Below are positions 1-7,615 of a stretch of 64,000 nt of DNA, piece by piece. Position numbers and translations under genes: made by a program. The stretch's first letter is position 1. Each line of letters starts with the position of its first letter. Below the pieces are notes generated by a model. The model was not told the DNA's origin. It did no database searches and saw only the letters and a list, made by a program, of their open reading frames with translations. The DNA is from Pseudomonas sp. GM41(2012) (lineage in GTDB: Bacteria > Pseudomonadota > Gammaproteobacteria > Pseudomonadales > Pseudomonadaceae): positions 434,001 through 498,000 of the forward strand of contig NZ_AKJN02000006.1 of assembly GCF_000282315.2 (NCBI RefSeq), read 5' to 3'.

Positions 1-2
1 AC

Positions 3-710
3 GTCGAAGTCTTTGCCGGCGGTGCCGCACTCTACTTCATGCGACCCCAGGCAGCGCCGGTCGAAGTTCTCAACGACATCAACGGCGACCTGGTCACGCT
101 GTACCGCGTCGTGCAAAACCACCTTGAAGAGTTTGTGCGCCAGTTCAAATGGGCGCTCAGCTCGCGCCAGGTGTTCGAGTGGCAGAAGATGACCCGTCCC
201 GAAACCCTCACCGACATCCAGCGTGCCGCCCGATTCTTCTACCTGCAGCACCATGCCTTTGCCGGCAAGGTCACTGGGCAGACGTTCGGTACCGCTACAA
301 CCGGCCCGGCTATCAACCTGCTGCGGATCGAGGAAAACCTCTCGGCCGCCTGGCAGCGCCTGTCCGGCACTTACGTCGAAAACCTCCCTTGGCTTGAATG
401 TGCTGAACGCTATGATCGTGCCCACACCTTCCACTACATGGACCCGCCTTACTGGCAGACCGCCGGCTATGGCGTCGAATTTCCGTTTGAGAACTACGAG
501 CGCATGGCTGACTTCATGCGGCGCTGCAAGGGCAAGGTGATGGTCAGCATCAATGACCACCCTGATATCCGCCGGGTGTTTGAGGGCTTCCACTTCGAGA
601 CCTTGGACATCCGCTATTGCAACACCAATCAACGGCAGGGCAAGGCCGAGGTGAGTGGTGAACTGGTGATCATGAACTGGGAGCCGGCAGAGTTGGGAGG
701 ATTGTTCTGA
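3..710 (+). CDS. D12-class DNA N6-adenine methyltransferase, 5' end outside window
   Basis: The reading frame is open from base 3, so the N-terminus lies before the window. The first residues read EVFAGGAALYFM, the FxGxG-like motif I (AdoMet binding) of D12/Dam-type adenine methylases. DPPYWQTAGYG further on is the catalytic DPPY motif IV. About 235 residues are visible, which is most of a phage Dam-like enzyme of 260-290 residues. It would methylate adenine in a short recognition site; in phages this usually protects against host restriction or acts as an orphan methylase. No restriction partner is visible. The next gene is 560 bases away on the other strand. Confidence 0.85.
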   Translation, partial: VEVFAGGAALYFMRPQAAPVEVLNDINGDLVTLYRVVQNHLEEFVRQFKWALSSRQVFEWQKMTRPETLTDIQRAARFFYLQHHAFAGKVTGQTFGTATTGPAINLLRIEENLSAAWQRLSGTYVENLPWLECAERYDRAHTFHYMDPPYWQTAGYGVEFPFENYERMADFMRRCKGKVMVSINDHPDIRRVFEGFHFETLDIRYCNTNQRQGKAEVSGELVIMNWEPAELGGLF

Positions 711-980
711 TCACCATGGAGCGTATCCCGGGCAACCGACACCCCAGAGCTGCAACAGCTCAGTAAGTTTTATCAAAAACTCAACGGTCGCCATAAGAAG
801 AGTCAGCACATTCATTTTTTATTCTCGCAAAGAAATATGCCGCGCTTAATGGCGCGGTAGCTGAGAGGGAGGAAGTGAATCTGTTTTTAAACTAGTTGTT
901 TAAAGCAGCGTTCGTCAATGGTTTATCGCAATTAATTGAACTTTAGGCGGCGAGCACGTCGGATACATTGCCCTAGGGCT

Positions 981-1058
981 ATGGGTGTATATGGCGAGCG
1001 GGGATTAGGGGTATGGGTGTATATGACGAGCGAGGATTAGGGCTTTGGGTGTATATGG
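981..1058. repeat. 32-bp period direct repeats (two full copies plus one partial)
   Basis: Copies begin at 981, 1013 and 1045, exactly 32 bases apart. Each starts [A/T]TGGGTGTATATG; the first two continue with a GCGAGCGGGGATTAGGG-like tail and differ at only three positions. The third copy breaks off after about 14 bases. There are no spacers of varying sequence and no cas genes, so this is an iteron-like array and not a CRISPR. Confidence 0.7.
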
Positions 1059-1084
1059 GGTGTTGGTTTTTCTCCGGCTGTTTA

Positions 1085-1233
1085 TTACACGAAAAGTGGA
1101 AGTTACGTACGTACTTAAGTAAGTAACTGTCCCGCCATTTTCTGTAAGTATGGACGGAAGTAGTCGTTATTGCTGGGCTTGGCTAGTTGAAAGGGCTTAC
1201 ACATTAACGCTGTTAATTACACAAAAAGTGTAA
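1085..1233. promoter_or_regulatory. Paired TTACAC-N5-GTGTAA palindromes, candidate protein binding sites
   Basis: A perfect inverted repeat TTACAC-AAAAA-GTGTAA lies at 1217-1233, and a one-mismatch relative TTACAC-GAAAA-GTGGAA at 1085-1101. Between them 1102-1127 is a quasi-palindrome flanked by GTTAC and GTAAC with internal GTAC/AAGT repetition. The sites lie next to the iteron-like repeats and downstream of the SRAP gene end. Function is not known; operators or partition sites would fit. Confidence 0.4.
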
Positions 1234-1268
1234 ATCATGTCGTAAACACTTCAACCGCATCGAGCTGA

Positions 1269-1961
1269 TCAAAGCAGTAATGGGTCGGCCGGTGCAATAA
1301 GTGCTGCACCCTGATTGCGGACATTGCCTACTGCGCGATCAACCTTGAACCACTCGAATGCCTCGGTCGGCTCTCCCTGAAGCAGCACTATCTGTTCGGC
1401 GCGCTCCTTGGGCGTGCCCGGGTCCAGCCATTCGCGAGCGAGTTCCGGTGATAACGTCACTGGCCGCCGGTCGTGTATGTCCACCATGCCGCCGGCGCTG
1501 TCGGCGGTGATGATGACGAAGCCATCATGCTCGCCTGGTTCGTGCTCGCCGATGGGATATTGGCCAATCGCCGCGCAGAGGATTGGTGTCCGGTCGCGGT
1601 GGCGAATTAGGTAGGGCTGTTTCTTCGGCCCGCCTTCATCAACCCACTCAAACCAGTTGTCGATCGCGATGATCGCCCGGTGTGGCCAGATCGCTCTGAA
1701 GAATGGGCCATGGGCGACTTTCTCGACCCTAGCATTGATCGGTGCGGCGCGGTCTTTGGCCCAGTGCGGGCGCCAACCCCAGCGAACCATGTCTGCGCGC
1801 AGGTATTCTCCATCCCGGTGAAAGAGGGCGAGCTGCGTGGTCGGCGCGGCGTTATAGCGCTCGAAAGGCTGGTCGCCGGCATAGTTGATTAGGGCGTTTG
1901 GGATGCTGAGTGCCGCGACGAAGTCGTGAATGCCCCGGTACTGGGAAAGGCGTCCGCACAT
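1269..1961 (-). CDS. SRAP-domain protein (YedK/HMCES family), copy 1
   Basis: The start is placed at the ATG whose second codon is Cys (MCGRL), because Cys2 becomes the catalytic N-terminal residue after Met removal; a longer frame exists but would bury it. Length 230 aa fits the family. Visible active-site elements are Cys2, the Asn in YNAAPTTQ, Glu in WFEW and His in DIHDRRPV. SRAP proteins form a thiazolidine crosslink with abasic sites in single-stranded DNA; phage copies are common. It lies 23 bases after a zinc-ribbon gene on the same strand. A paralogue with near-identical upstream DNA lies at 15031-15780. Confidence 0.92.
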   Translation of the reverse strand: MCGRLSQYRGIHDFVAALSIPNALINYAGDQPFERYNAAPTTQLALFHRDGEYLRADMVRWGWRPHWAKDRAAPINARVEKVAHGPFFRAIWPHRAIIAIDNWFEWVDEGGPKKQPYLIRHRDRTPILCAAIGQYPIGEHEPGEHDGFVIITADSAGGMVDIHDRRPVTLSPELAREWLDPGTPKERAEQIVLLQGEPTEAFEWFKVDRAVGNVRNQGAALIAPADPLLL

Positions 1962-1984
1962 GATTGCACCCTCCGGCTGTGTAT

Positions 1985-2713
1985 TCAGGGTAGACCAGCG
2001 GCCAAAGGCTTCGTTACAAACCCTCTGCCAGCGCATCTCGGGCAATCTTCACGCCGGTCAAAACGATCAAGGCAAGCGGGGCAGGTGCGGAACCTGGCTA
2101 GATCGAGACGCGGCCGCACTCTTTCGAAAGCACCTAGATCACAGCCCTCTTTGGCAACTTGGGCAGCATCCACCAATGCGCGGTAGAGGTCGGGATCCTC
2201 GATCGGCTCGTAGGTGACGCCCTCGACTGTTCTTCCCGTTTCTATGAGATCGTACTGCTGCCCATCCGGTAGGGTTAAGGTAAGCCCGGTAATTCTCGCA
2301 ATTACCCCGGACGGGTTGAATACAAGGTTCGCTCCAGTGGCATCGCGGTAAATTTTCCCGTCATAGGAGGATCGCGCACCGTCGGCCAGCGTGCTCGTGG
2401 CATAGAAAATTGAACGCCCAATCTTGCCAAACAGCTCGGTGCTTCCGTGCCGCATGACGTCGTAGGCAGAGGCGCCGCAGTAGCGGCTCGGCGTGGTCTG
2501 CAATTCTTCCACGGCGTGCCAGTAGGCGGCGTTCGCCATCTCGTTCAGGTCGAACTGCTGGAGTTTATCGATCAACCCCTCGACGACCAGGGTCGCGCTC
2601 ATTGAATGAAGGGTCTGTCGGTGGGCTTCAGGGTTCTGCATTCGAAAGTCGTGGTCGTCGAGGGTCGAGCGCCACTGCTGAAGCCTCAGCGCTTTAGCCT
2701 GGTCGAAATTCAT
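1985..2713 (-). CDS. Phage-type hypothetical protein with C-terminal zinc ribbon
   Basis: A 242-aa protein of unknown function. The last 30 residues carry two CxxC pairs (CPACLDRFDRREDCPRC), a DnaJ-like zinc ribbon, followed by AGRGFV. The rest is mixed alpha/beta with no catalytic motif I recognise. The ATG at 2713 is preferred over a TTG seven codons upstream; neither has a strong Shine-Dalgarno. It precedes the SRAP gene closely and is probably co-transcribed with it. The tail of a homologous gene survives beside the second SRAP copy (15804-15877), so the two genes form an inherited pair. Confidence 0.7.
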   Translation of the reverse strand: MNFDQAKALRLQQWRSTLDDHDFRMQNPEAHRQTLHSMSATLVVEGLIDKLQQFDLNEMANAAYWHAVEELQTTPSRYCGASAYDVMRHGSTELFGKIGRSIFYATSTLADGARSSYDGKIYRDATGANLVFNPSGVIARITGLTLTLPDGQQYDLIETGRTVEGVTYEPIEDPDLYRALVDAAQVAKEGCDLGAFERVRPRLDLARFRTCPACLDRFDRREDCPRCAGRGFVTKPLAAGLP

Positions 2714-2855
2714 GGGAACGAGCTCGTTGTACAAATACTGGTTGCATGTACAGTACTCGAGGCGTAACTATCGTGGCGAGGGTGAGGCGACGAGCAGCAG
2801 GATTTAAGCTAGATGAGAGGACCGCTATCGACCCATAGCGGACTGTGCTCATGGT

Positions 2856-3083
2856 TCACATCTGAATTTGCAGTCGACGGCGCAGCAAATTGTCCAACCA
2901 CTCCTCTGCGCGGCGCGACTGGTTCTGCACGTGGTAAGGGAAGTGCTGCCGCATTCGACGGAGCTTGGGATCTAACGGTGCCTCGCTAGCACAGTACTTG
3001 CCCCCTAGGCAGATCCTCGGCAAATTGATGACCGCGCTACGTAGGCGGGGCGCTTCTCCCGACGTCGCCGAGTACCATTCTGG
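2856..3083 (-). pseudogene. Truncated phage gene ending at the border of the AT-rich module
   Basis: This frame is open from 3083 to a TGA at 2856 and reads like real protein: ICLGGKYCASEAPLDPKLR then MRQHFPYHVQNQSRRAEEWL and a basic tail. There is no ATG near its beginning (first ATG at 2954, a TTG at 3023), so the 5' part seems missing. It stops making sense 15 bases before the hairpin that ends the NACHT operon. I infer it was cut when that module arrived. It could instead be a short gene using the TTG at 3023. Confidence 0.4.
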
Positions 3084-3097
3084 TTATAAATGGGGTG

Positions 3098-3128
3098 GCA
3101 TCTGAGCGGCCATTGTACGCTCAGATGC
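3098..3128 (-). terminator. Perfect 11-bp hairpin ending the NYN-NACHT operon
   Basis: GCATCTGAGCG (3098-3108) pairs perfectly with CGCTCAGATGC (3118-3128) around a 9-base loop, starting 10 bases past the NACHT stop codon. The U-tract on the minus strand is poor, so it may be a weak terminator or the boundary of the inserted module. Confidence 0.5.
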
Positions 3129-3138
3129 TACTGCTTTT

Positions 3139-5409
3139 CTAATTATTGAACCCTGCTATGAAGTTCTCATAGGAACCCTGTGCTCCAGAAAGGTGAGCAT
3201 TGAGGGTCTGCAATGGTCTCCCCAACTTAAAGCGTCGCTGTTGACCAGCCCCTCGGTTCTCGATTTCTTCGACGACTTTGGTGGAAATCAAATCAGGTAA
3301 GGTATAATCAATAAAGGTTTGACCCCGATCACCCAACTTAATCTTAATCACAGACTCGCTGATATGGGTGCTGCGCATAAAATAGCGAAATAACTTCTCA
3401 ACACTTACGAGTCTTTCATCCATCGACAATGACTCAACATCCACTGCCTCCGCTACTTCTCCGCCATTCAAAAAAGTATTGTGCTTAGCTAGATAAGCCT
3501 TGATAGCATTTGGCTCCCAAATTTCCAGACTCGTTTCGTCGAACCGAATGGAATCAATAGTGCACGAGGTGAAAGTATTACGACCAATATTTGTCGAAGG
3601 AAAAAGCCTCAACTGCCCAAAAGTACACTCTACAAATTCACACGAAGCAATCTCCGTGGCTTCATAACTGCTATGCGAAAAATAACACTTGAAAAACAAG
3701 ATTCCGCTTAACTTACAATCACGCATAGAATCTACGCCGAAGACCATACCTTCTAATTCAAGCCCATTAGAATCTATGTCGCTGATAATTTTTAGTACTA
3801 GGTTGCCACAATTCTCTTTTGTATAAGAGGCCTGCCCATCGAGCTTGCTAATTGAAGCAAGAAATTTAGCCACCTCAAGTTTTTTATCGTCGCTCTCTCT
3901 CCTTACAGCCCGAATAAATTCGAGCTGAGAATTTTCAGGCAGAATACCTCGACGCAGCACGCTCAGCGCTTCAGAAGCCGCGCTTTTGGTTAGCGGAAGA
4001 ACGATGCGTGCTAGGCCGTCGCCTAAGAAGTACTGACGAAATTCATCATGATCAAACTCCACCGCAAGATTAATGTCAGGAGACGCAATAAGTAACGCAT
4101 GCCCTCTAATCCGGTCGCGCACCTGCTGGGATTGCAATGAAGACTTACGCTTCAACTCACAGAAATACTCAGCTACAACGTCCAAATGATCTTGCTTCAA
4201 GTACTCAATACGACTTTCCCACATATTGATGGCAATTAAAGATAAAAGCTCACAATGTTCCTCCACCGTGATTAAGGTTGCCCCCATTTCGCCGGATCTA
4301 TCAATCCACTTTTCGTTGGCTTCGCGCTCAATAATGCTACGAACAAAGACAGAAAAGAAATCCGAACCGGACGCATGAATTTTCTCAATGAATTCCTCGA
4401 GCGACACACTTTCTTGTGCGATGTCAACTAATCGTCGTACCAATACGGGTCGTGTTAATAGAGAATGATCCGAGCCTAAACGTTCCGCGACCCTCTGATA
4501 AATCTCTCTTGAATTTTTCAGCTTGCGATTATTGCAATACTGTAGGAATTGAGCTTCTTCCCATCTATTCAGTTCTAGCTTAGAGAAGCCCACTGAAAAA
4601 CTGCTGATAGTATCGTAAAGTTTTTCTTGCGACTTAAGATTTTCAAATTCAAAATAAGCTTTACGGGCAGCAATAACAACTGCTCCCGTAGAATTCAATG
4701 CACCGACCAGAATACCCATCGCAGATAGAGCTTCTCCGGAGCTGTTCTCTACGAACATTTCCTCAAAGCCATCGAATGCTGGGATAATCACACCCATCCT
4801 GACGAGAGCCAAAAAAGAATTGTAATACAGAAACGGAAATCTATATTTATTCTGCAACGCCCCAACGGTGATATCATCAAAACGTAAAAAATGTCTGCCC
4901 CCCAGAATAATGGGAACTAAAAGCCAATCCGAACTGCCTTCCGAAAACTTAGCCGCTTGTTTTCTAGCAGCCGCATTGATTAGTGAGGTCTTACCCTCAC
5001 CCGCATCGCTTGTGACATAAAGCACAGTTGTTTCGAGCGGGCTATCTGTATCCAACGTCTTTAGTGTTTCGCTGAGCGCATCTGCGATGTGAAAAACTTT
5101 CCCATCTGGACTTGCTTCCAAGGTCGGTAAAAGGTCAGCTGCTGGGGAGACAAAATTTGGATGATTGGGAATCTGCTCAAGAATTCGCGAGCTTAATAGC
5201 TGCAATTTCGCCAACCTTTCGACTATCCACCTGCTCGCAGAGATCTCTCCAGCCCCTTCATTAATGAAAATATCTCCAAACTTCGAGGAAATCACAGCTT
5301 CAACGACATCGCCATTAATAGGAAACATCATTCGCTGACTATCAAAGATGATCTCCGACCCAGGATCGGCAAATGTTGCCACAATAGATTTAAAAGTATC
5401 GATCTGCAT
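3139..5409 (-). CDS. NACHT-like STAND NTPase with pentapeptide-like C-terminal region
   Basis: A 756-aa protein. Residues 1-120 are a non-catalytic N-terminal region. The NTPase has Walker A at 134-142 (SDAGEGKTS, Lys140), Walker B at 207-218 (VIIPAFDGFEEM, Asp213, Glu216/217) and a sensor Arg in VVIAARK (244-250). A helical region follows, then residues 548-623 are rich in Cys/Phe/Leu at five-residue spacing (CKLSGILFFKCYF, CEFVECTF), like an irregular pentapeptide beta-helix. The last 130 residues look like a winged-helix fold. STAND ATPases act as switch-like sensors, many in anti-phage immunity. Its ATG overlaps the stop of the upstream NYN gene by one base (TAATG), so the two should be translationally coupled. 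The DNA is visibly AT-richer than its surroundings. Confidence 0.85.
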   Translation of the reverse strand: MQIDTFKSIVATFADPGSEIIFDSQRMMFPINGDVVEAVISSKFGDIFINEGAGEISASRWIVERLAKLQLLSSRILEQIPNHPNFVSPAADLLPTLEASPDGKVFHIADALSETLKTLDTDSPLETTVLYVTSDAGEGKTSLINAAARKQAAKFSEGSSDWLLVPIILGGRHFLRFDDITVGALQNKYRFPFLYYNSFLALVRMGVIIPAFDGFEEMFVENSSGEALSAMGILVGALNSTGAVVIAARKAYFEFENLKSQEKLYDTISSFSVGFSKLELNRWEEAQFLQYCNNRKLKNSREIYQRVAERLGSDHSLLTRPVLVRRLVDIAQESVSLEEFIEKIHASGSDFFSVFVRSIIEREANEKWIDRSGEMGATLITVEEHCELLSLIAINMWESRIEYLKQDHLDVVAEYFCELKRKSSLQSQQVRDRIRGHALLIASPDINLAVEFDHDEFRQYFLGDGLARIVLPLTKSAASEALSVLRRGILPENSQLEFIRAVRRESDDKKLEVAKFLASISKLDGQASYTKENCGNLVLKIISDIDSNGLELEGMVFGVDSMRDCKLSGILFFKCYFSHSSYEATEIASCEFVECTFGQLRLFPSTNIGRNTFTSCTIDSIRFDETSLEIWEPNAIKAYLAKHNTFLNGGEVAEAVDVESLSMDERLVSVEKLFRYFMRSTHISESVIKIKLGDRGQTFIDYTLPDLISTKVVEEIENRGAGQQRRFKLGRPLQTLNAHLSGAQGSYENFIAGFNN

Positions 5410-6125
5410 TATTGTATCCCTAACTCGATTAGCGTCGAAGATCCCACTTTTATCGGCAACAACGCATTACTCATTTGCGGATGCACCCGAACAACATTAG
5501 CGCCCCTCAACAGCAACGTTCTAATTGGAGGTAAGAAATCATCGTCCGCACTTAATATGAAGATAAAATCGTATGCTTGATTGGCGAGATACATCAGGTC
5601 GCAAGTGAGCATAGTATCGACAAGCTTTTGCTCGTGCCTATAAACCAGCGAGTTTCCACCTGTAACACAGCCCTGCGTCGGACAACTTCCTTTTTGCAGA
5701 AGCTTTTTCGCTAAAGGTAGAGGGCAGGTCAAGGTGCTACAGCCGACAGATGCAGGAGTTTCCACACGTATATTGCTTGGGCGCCCCTTTCTGCGATAAG
5801 TATTGAATAACTGATGGCCCGGCTCTTCCAACAGCGAAACAGCGAGCTCCGCTGTCGTTCTTAAAACGATTATCCCACCGCGATCATTCGGAACGCGCAA
5901 TAAAGCGGGAAACTCGCTATGAATATTTACGGAGAGTTGCTGCGACAATACGCTTAGATTATCGCCCTCATACCACCCGCCGTATAATCGAACTTCACAG
6001 GCTCCCATGCTCTTGAGAAACATCTCCGAAGCTTGAGTAAGTGTTTTTTGCACGACATCTAAAACCCCTGCAGACTTCTGAAGGGGGCTAAGATTATCGT
6101 AATCAATACATATAGCTATCTTCAT
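5409..6125 (-). CDS. NYN-domain predicted nuclease with four-cysteine insertion
   Basis: A 238-aa protein. NYN/PIN-like acidic motifs are visible: IDYDN at 7-11 (Asp8, Asp10), KLVDTMLTCDL with Asp170 and Asp176, and FILSADDDFLPP with Asp194-196, the expected metal-binding pocket of a small RNase. Between strands, residues 125-155 carry four cysteines spaced C129-x4-C134 and C148-x4-C153, which could bind zinc. The ATG at 6125 has no clear Shine-Dalgarno and begins two bases after the stop of a small upstream ORF. It is the natural effector partner for the NACHT ATPase encoded next. Nuclease activity is inferred from the motifs. Confidence 0.85.
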   Translation of the reverse strand: MKIAICIDYDNLSPLQKSAGVLDVVQKTLTQASEMFLKSMGACEVRLYGGWYEGDNLSVLSQQLSVNIHSEFPALLRVPNDRGGIIVLRTTAELAVSLLEEPGHQLFNTYRRKGRPSNIRVETPASVGCSTLTCPLPLAKKLLQKGSCPTQGCVTGGNSLVYRHEQKLVDTMLTCDLMYLANQAYDFIFILSADDDFLPPIRTLLLRGANVVRVHPQMSNALLPIKVGSSTLIELGIQ

Positions 6126-6127
6126 TC

Positions 6128-6349
6128 TTAAACCGCACCATAAGGCAAAAAGAGAATAGGTTTAAGATAATGGGTCTCAAACGGACCATTTATGCGATTC
6201 ATCTCCACCATAGTGATACTCGCGCTGGAGAAGGCAACCAAACTGTGAATACAACTAGGGAAGCCAATAATAGGGTAGAGCCTATGCATGGGATCCTTCC
6301 AAGCAAGGTTGAAGTGGGTTTTCCAGTACAGCTGACAGGAGCTTAGCAC
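6128..6349 (-). other. Small ORF (73 codons, GTG start) leading into the NYN gene
   Basis: The frame is open from 6361 and has a GTG at 6349; it ends TAA two bases before the NYN ATG. Its composition (NLAWKDPMHRLYPIIGFPSC and later FETHYLKPILFLPYGAV) looks protein-like, not random. No family is recognised. It could be the first gene of the operon, the tail of a longer lost gene, or chance. Confidence 0.35.
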
Positions 6350-6361
6350 GGGTTGAGCAGG

Positions 6362-6822
6362 TCATTACCACTACCGACCTGCGAAGTAGAGTGGTTTTGT
6401 AGTGGACGAATCTCGTCCCCCCGTTGCTTCAGCTCCTGTGCATTGGGCAGCTCTTGAGGCCGGTCCGCCCCGCCTCGCTGCTTTCATATTTTCGCGGCGG
6501 TGATCGTGTGCCTCGCAGAGCAAGAGACCGTGGAGCCGGTGGCGACTAAAAGTGGGGGTGTAGCTAGGGTTCGGGCTTGCCAGCACCCGTACAACACACA
6601 TCTTGTCGTCTCTCGCTACGTGTAAAACTGCACCGCTATGCGTCTAGGTTTTGCTCAGTGATTTCAAATTGCACTGAATTCGGGGTTTTCCGCAGTCCTT
6701 AACACGCAGTAGAAGGAAGCTAAGCCGGCATTCTGAAGATGGCGCGGGAAGGCTCAGGGATGAAATGACTACAACGGGTCATAAGCAGCTTCTGGTGAAC
6801 GTCCGCTATTGGCCGATAACTG
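6362..6822. other. Gene-poor stretch upstream of the defence module
   Basis: No gene is supported in these 461 bases. A 76-codon minus-strand frame exists at 6371-6601 but has biased low-information composition and no ribosome site. The promoter of the NYN-NACHT operon should lie here; I cannot point to it with confidence. Confidence 0.4.
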
Positions 6823-7032
6823 TCATTCAGGCGTCATCAGGACTGCGAGCGTAAGCTTGATGAACTCTTCGTTCTTATCGATGGTGTCCAACGCGCCGCG
6901 CACATTGTCGGCGACATCGGCCGATCCGCGCTGCTCAACCCAGTTCGAGAGTTCCAGGATGGCGGCTTCGAGGGCGAGCTGATTTTCGTTGATCTTGAAT
7001 AGCAGGGAAGGGAGCAGGTCTGAATTTGGCAA
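6823..7032 (-). CDS. Small helical hypothetical protein, TTG start
   Basis: 69 aa. The start is a TTG preceded by GGAGG at good spacing; no ATG lies in the first part of the frame. The core (LEAAILELSNWVEQRG, then DNVRGALDTIDKNEEF) closely matches the small protein at 35721-35951, which begins with ATG after the same GGAGG arrangement. So this is a Pseudomonas-specific paralogous family of unknown function, predicted to be all helical and cytoplasmic. It is the last gene before the tRNA-Cys fragment. Confidence 0.75.
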   Translation of the reverse strand: MPNSDLLPSLLFKINENQLALEAAILELSNWVEQRGSADVADNVRGALDTIDKNEEFIKLTLAVLMTPE

Positions 7033-7282
7033 GGCGATTCCTCCGTGGAAGATTCAGCGTAGCAGGCGGCAACGGCGGTGACACATACGGGGGCGCAGAT
7101 CCAGAGCGCCAATGGGGGTACATTCGGGCTGATGCCGGGCTGGAGGCAGGGGAGAAAGAGGAAAAATCCGTTCCGCAACCCAAAACTGGCTCCTTGAATG
7201 CCGGAGGATACAGGCCTTTAAAAATCAGTAGCTTGCGGAATGGTAAAGCTGCTAACCTATTGAAATAGCTTGTTTTGTGGAT

Positions 7283-7329
7283 GGATTGCAAATCCACCTA
7301 CGCCGGTTCGATTCCGACCTCGGCCTCCA
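7283..7329 (+). pseudogene. tRNA-Cys(GCA) 3' fragment: attachment-site remnant
   Basis: Forty-seven bases match the 3' half of tRNA-Cys: anticodon loop with GCA (7288-7290), T arm GGTTCGATTCC, and acceptor strand CTCGGCC followed by TCCA. The DNA before 7283 has no acceptor GGCCGAG or D arm, so no functional tRNA is encoded. Elements that insert in the 3' half of a tRNA leave the intact gene at one end and such a fragment at the other. The intact tRNA-Cys is therefore expected to the left, beyond this window. Confidence 0.85.
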
Positions 7330-7338
7330 CTTTAAACG

Positions 7339-7372
7339 AGCTCCGTAGATCTATGATTTACGGAGCTTTTTT
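7339..7372 (+). terminator. Rho-independent terminator after tRNA-Cys fragment
   Basis: AGCTCCGTA (7339-7347) pairs perfectly with TACGGAGCT (7359-7367), followed by a run of six T. Confidence 0.9.
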
Positions 7373-7524
7373 ATTTGCACCGTCCTGCAAGATTTAGTCT
7401 TGAAAAGGCCGGTCGCAAACTTGCTTCACCGGAGCGGGATGTATATATTTCCCCCTCTGCTGCACAGGCGTCAGAACTGCCAGATCGTTATTTGACAGCC
7501 TTCAGACTGCTTCACCGCGCTACC

Positions 7525-7611
7525 GCCCGAATGGCGAAACTGGTAGACGCATGGGACTTAAAATCCCCCGCTCGTAAGGGCGTGCCGGTTCGATTCCGGC
7601 TTCGGGCACCA
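7525..7611 (+). tRNA. tRNA-Leu (anticodon TAA)
   Basis: A complete 87-nt tRNA. The acceptor stem is GCCCGAA/TTCGGGC, CCA is encoded at 7609-7611, and the anticodon TAA is at 7559-7561 in the loop CTTAAAA. There is a long variable arm (CCCGCTCGTAAGGGCG) as expected for class II tRNA-Leu. It follows the tRNA-Cys remnant as in the usual Gly-Cys-Leu cluster. Confidence 0.97.
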
Positions 7612-7615
7612 TCTA

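Larger units (their letters stand above)
711..1268. other. Gene-free stretch with direct repeats and palindromes
   Basis: No convincing gene is seen in these 558 bases. They hold a short GC hairpin at 840-857 (CCGCGC/GCGCGG), a set of 32-bp direct repeats and two TTACAC..GTGTAA-type inverted repeats, listed separately. The arrangement resembles a phage or plasmid control or partition region more than a degraded gene. Confidence 0.5.

Noticed and set aside
981..1058. CRISPR array
   Set aside because: Copies are back to back at an exact period with no distinct spacers, only two and a half units, and no cas genes.
6371..6601. 76-codon minus-strand ORF upstream of the NYN operon
   Set aside because: Arg/Ala/Gly-biased reading, no ribosome site, no family; looks like a chance frame in GC-rich DNA.
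7493..7498. TTGACA as -35 box of tRNA-Leu
   Set aside because: No -10 element at 16-18 bases; the tRNA begins only 27 bases later, and the tRNA is probably transcribed with the cluster.
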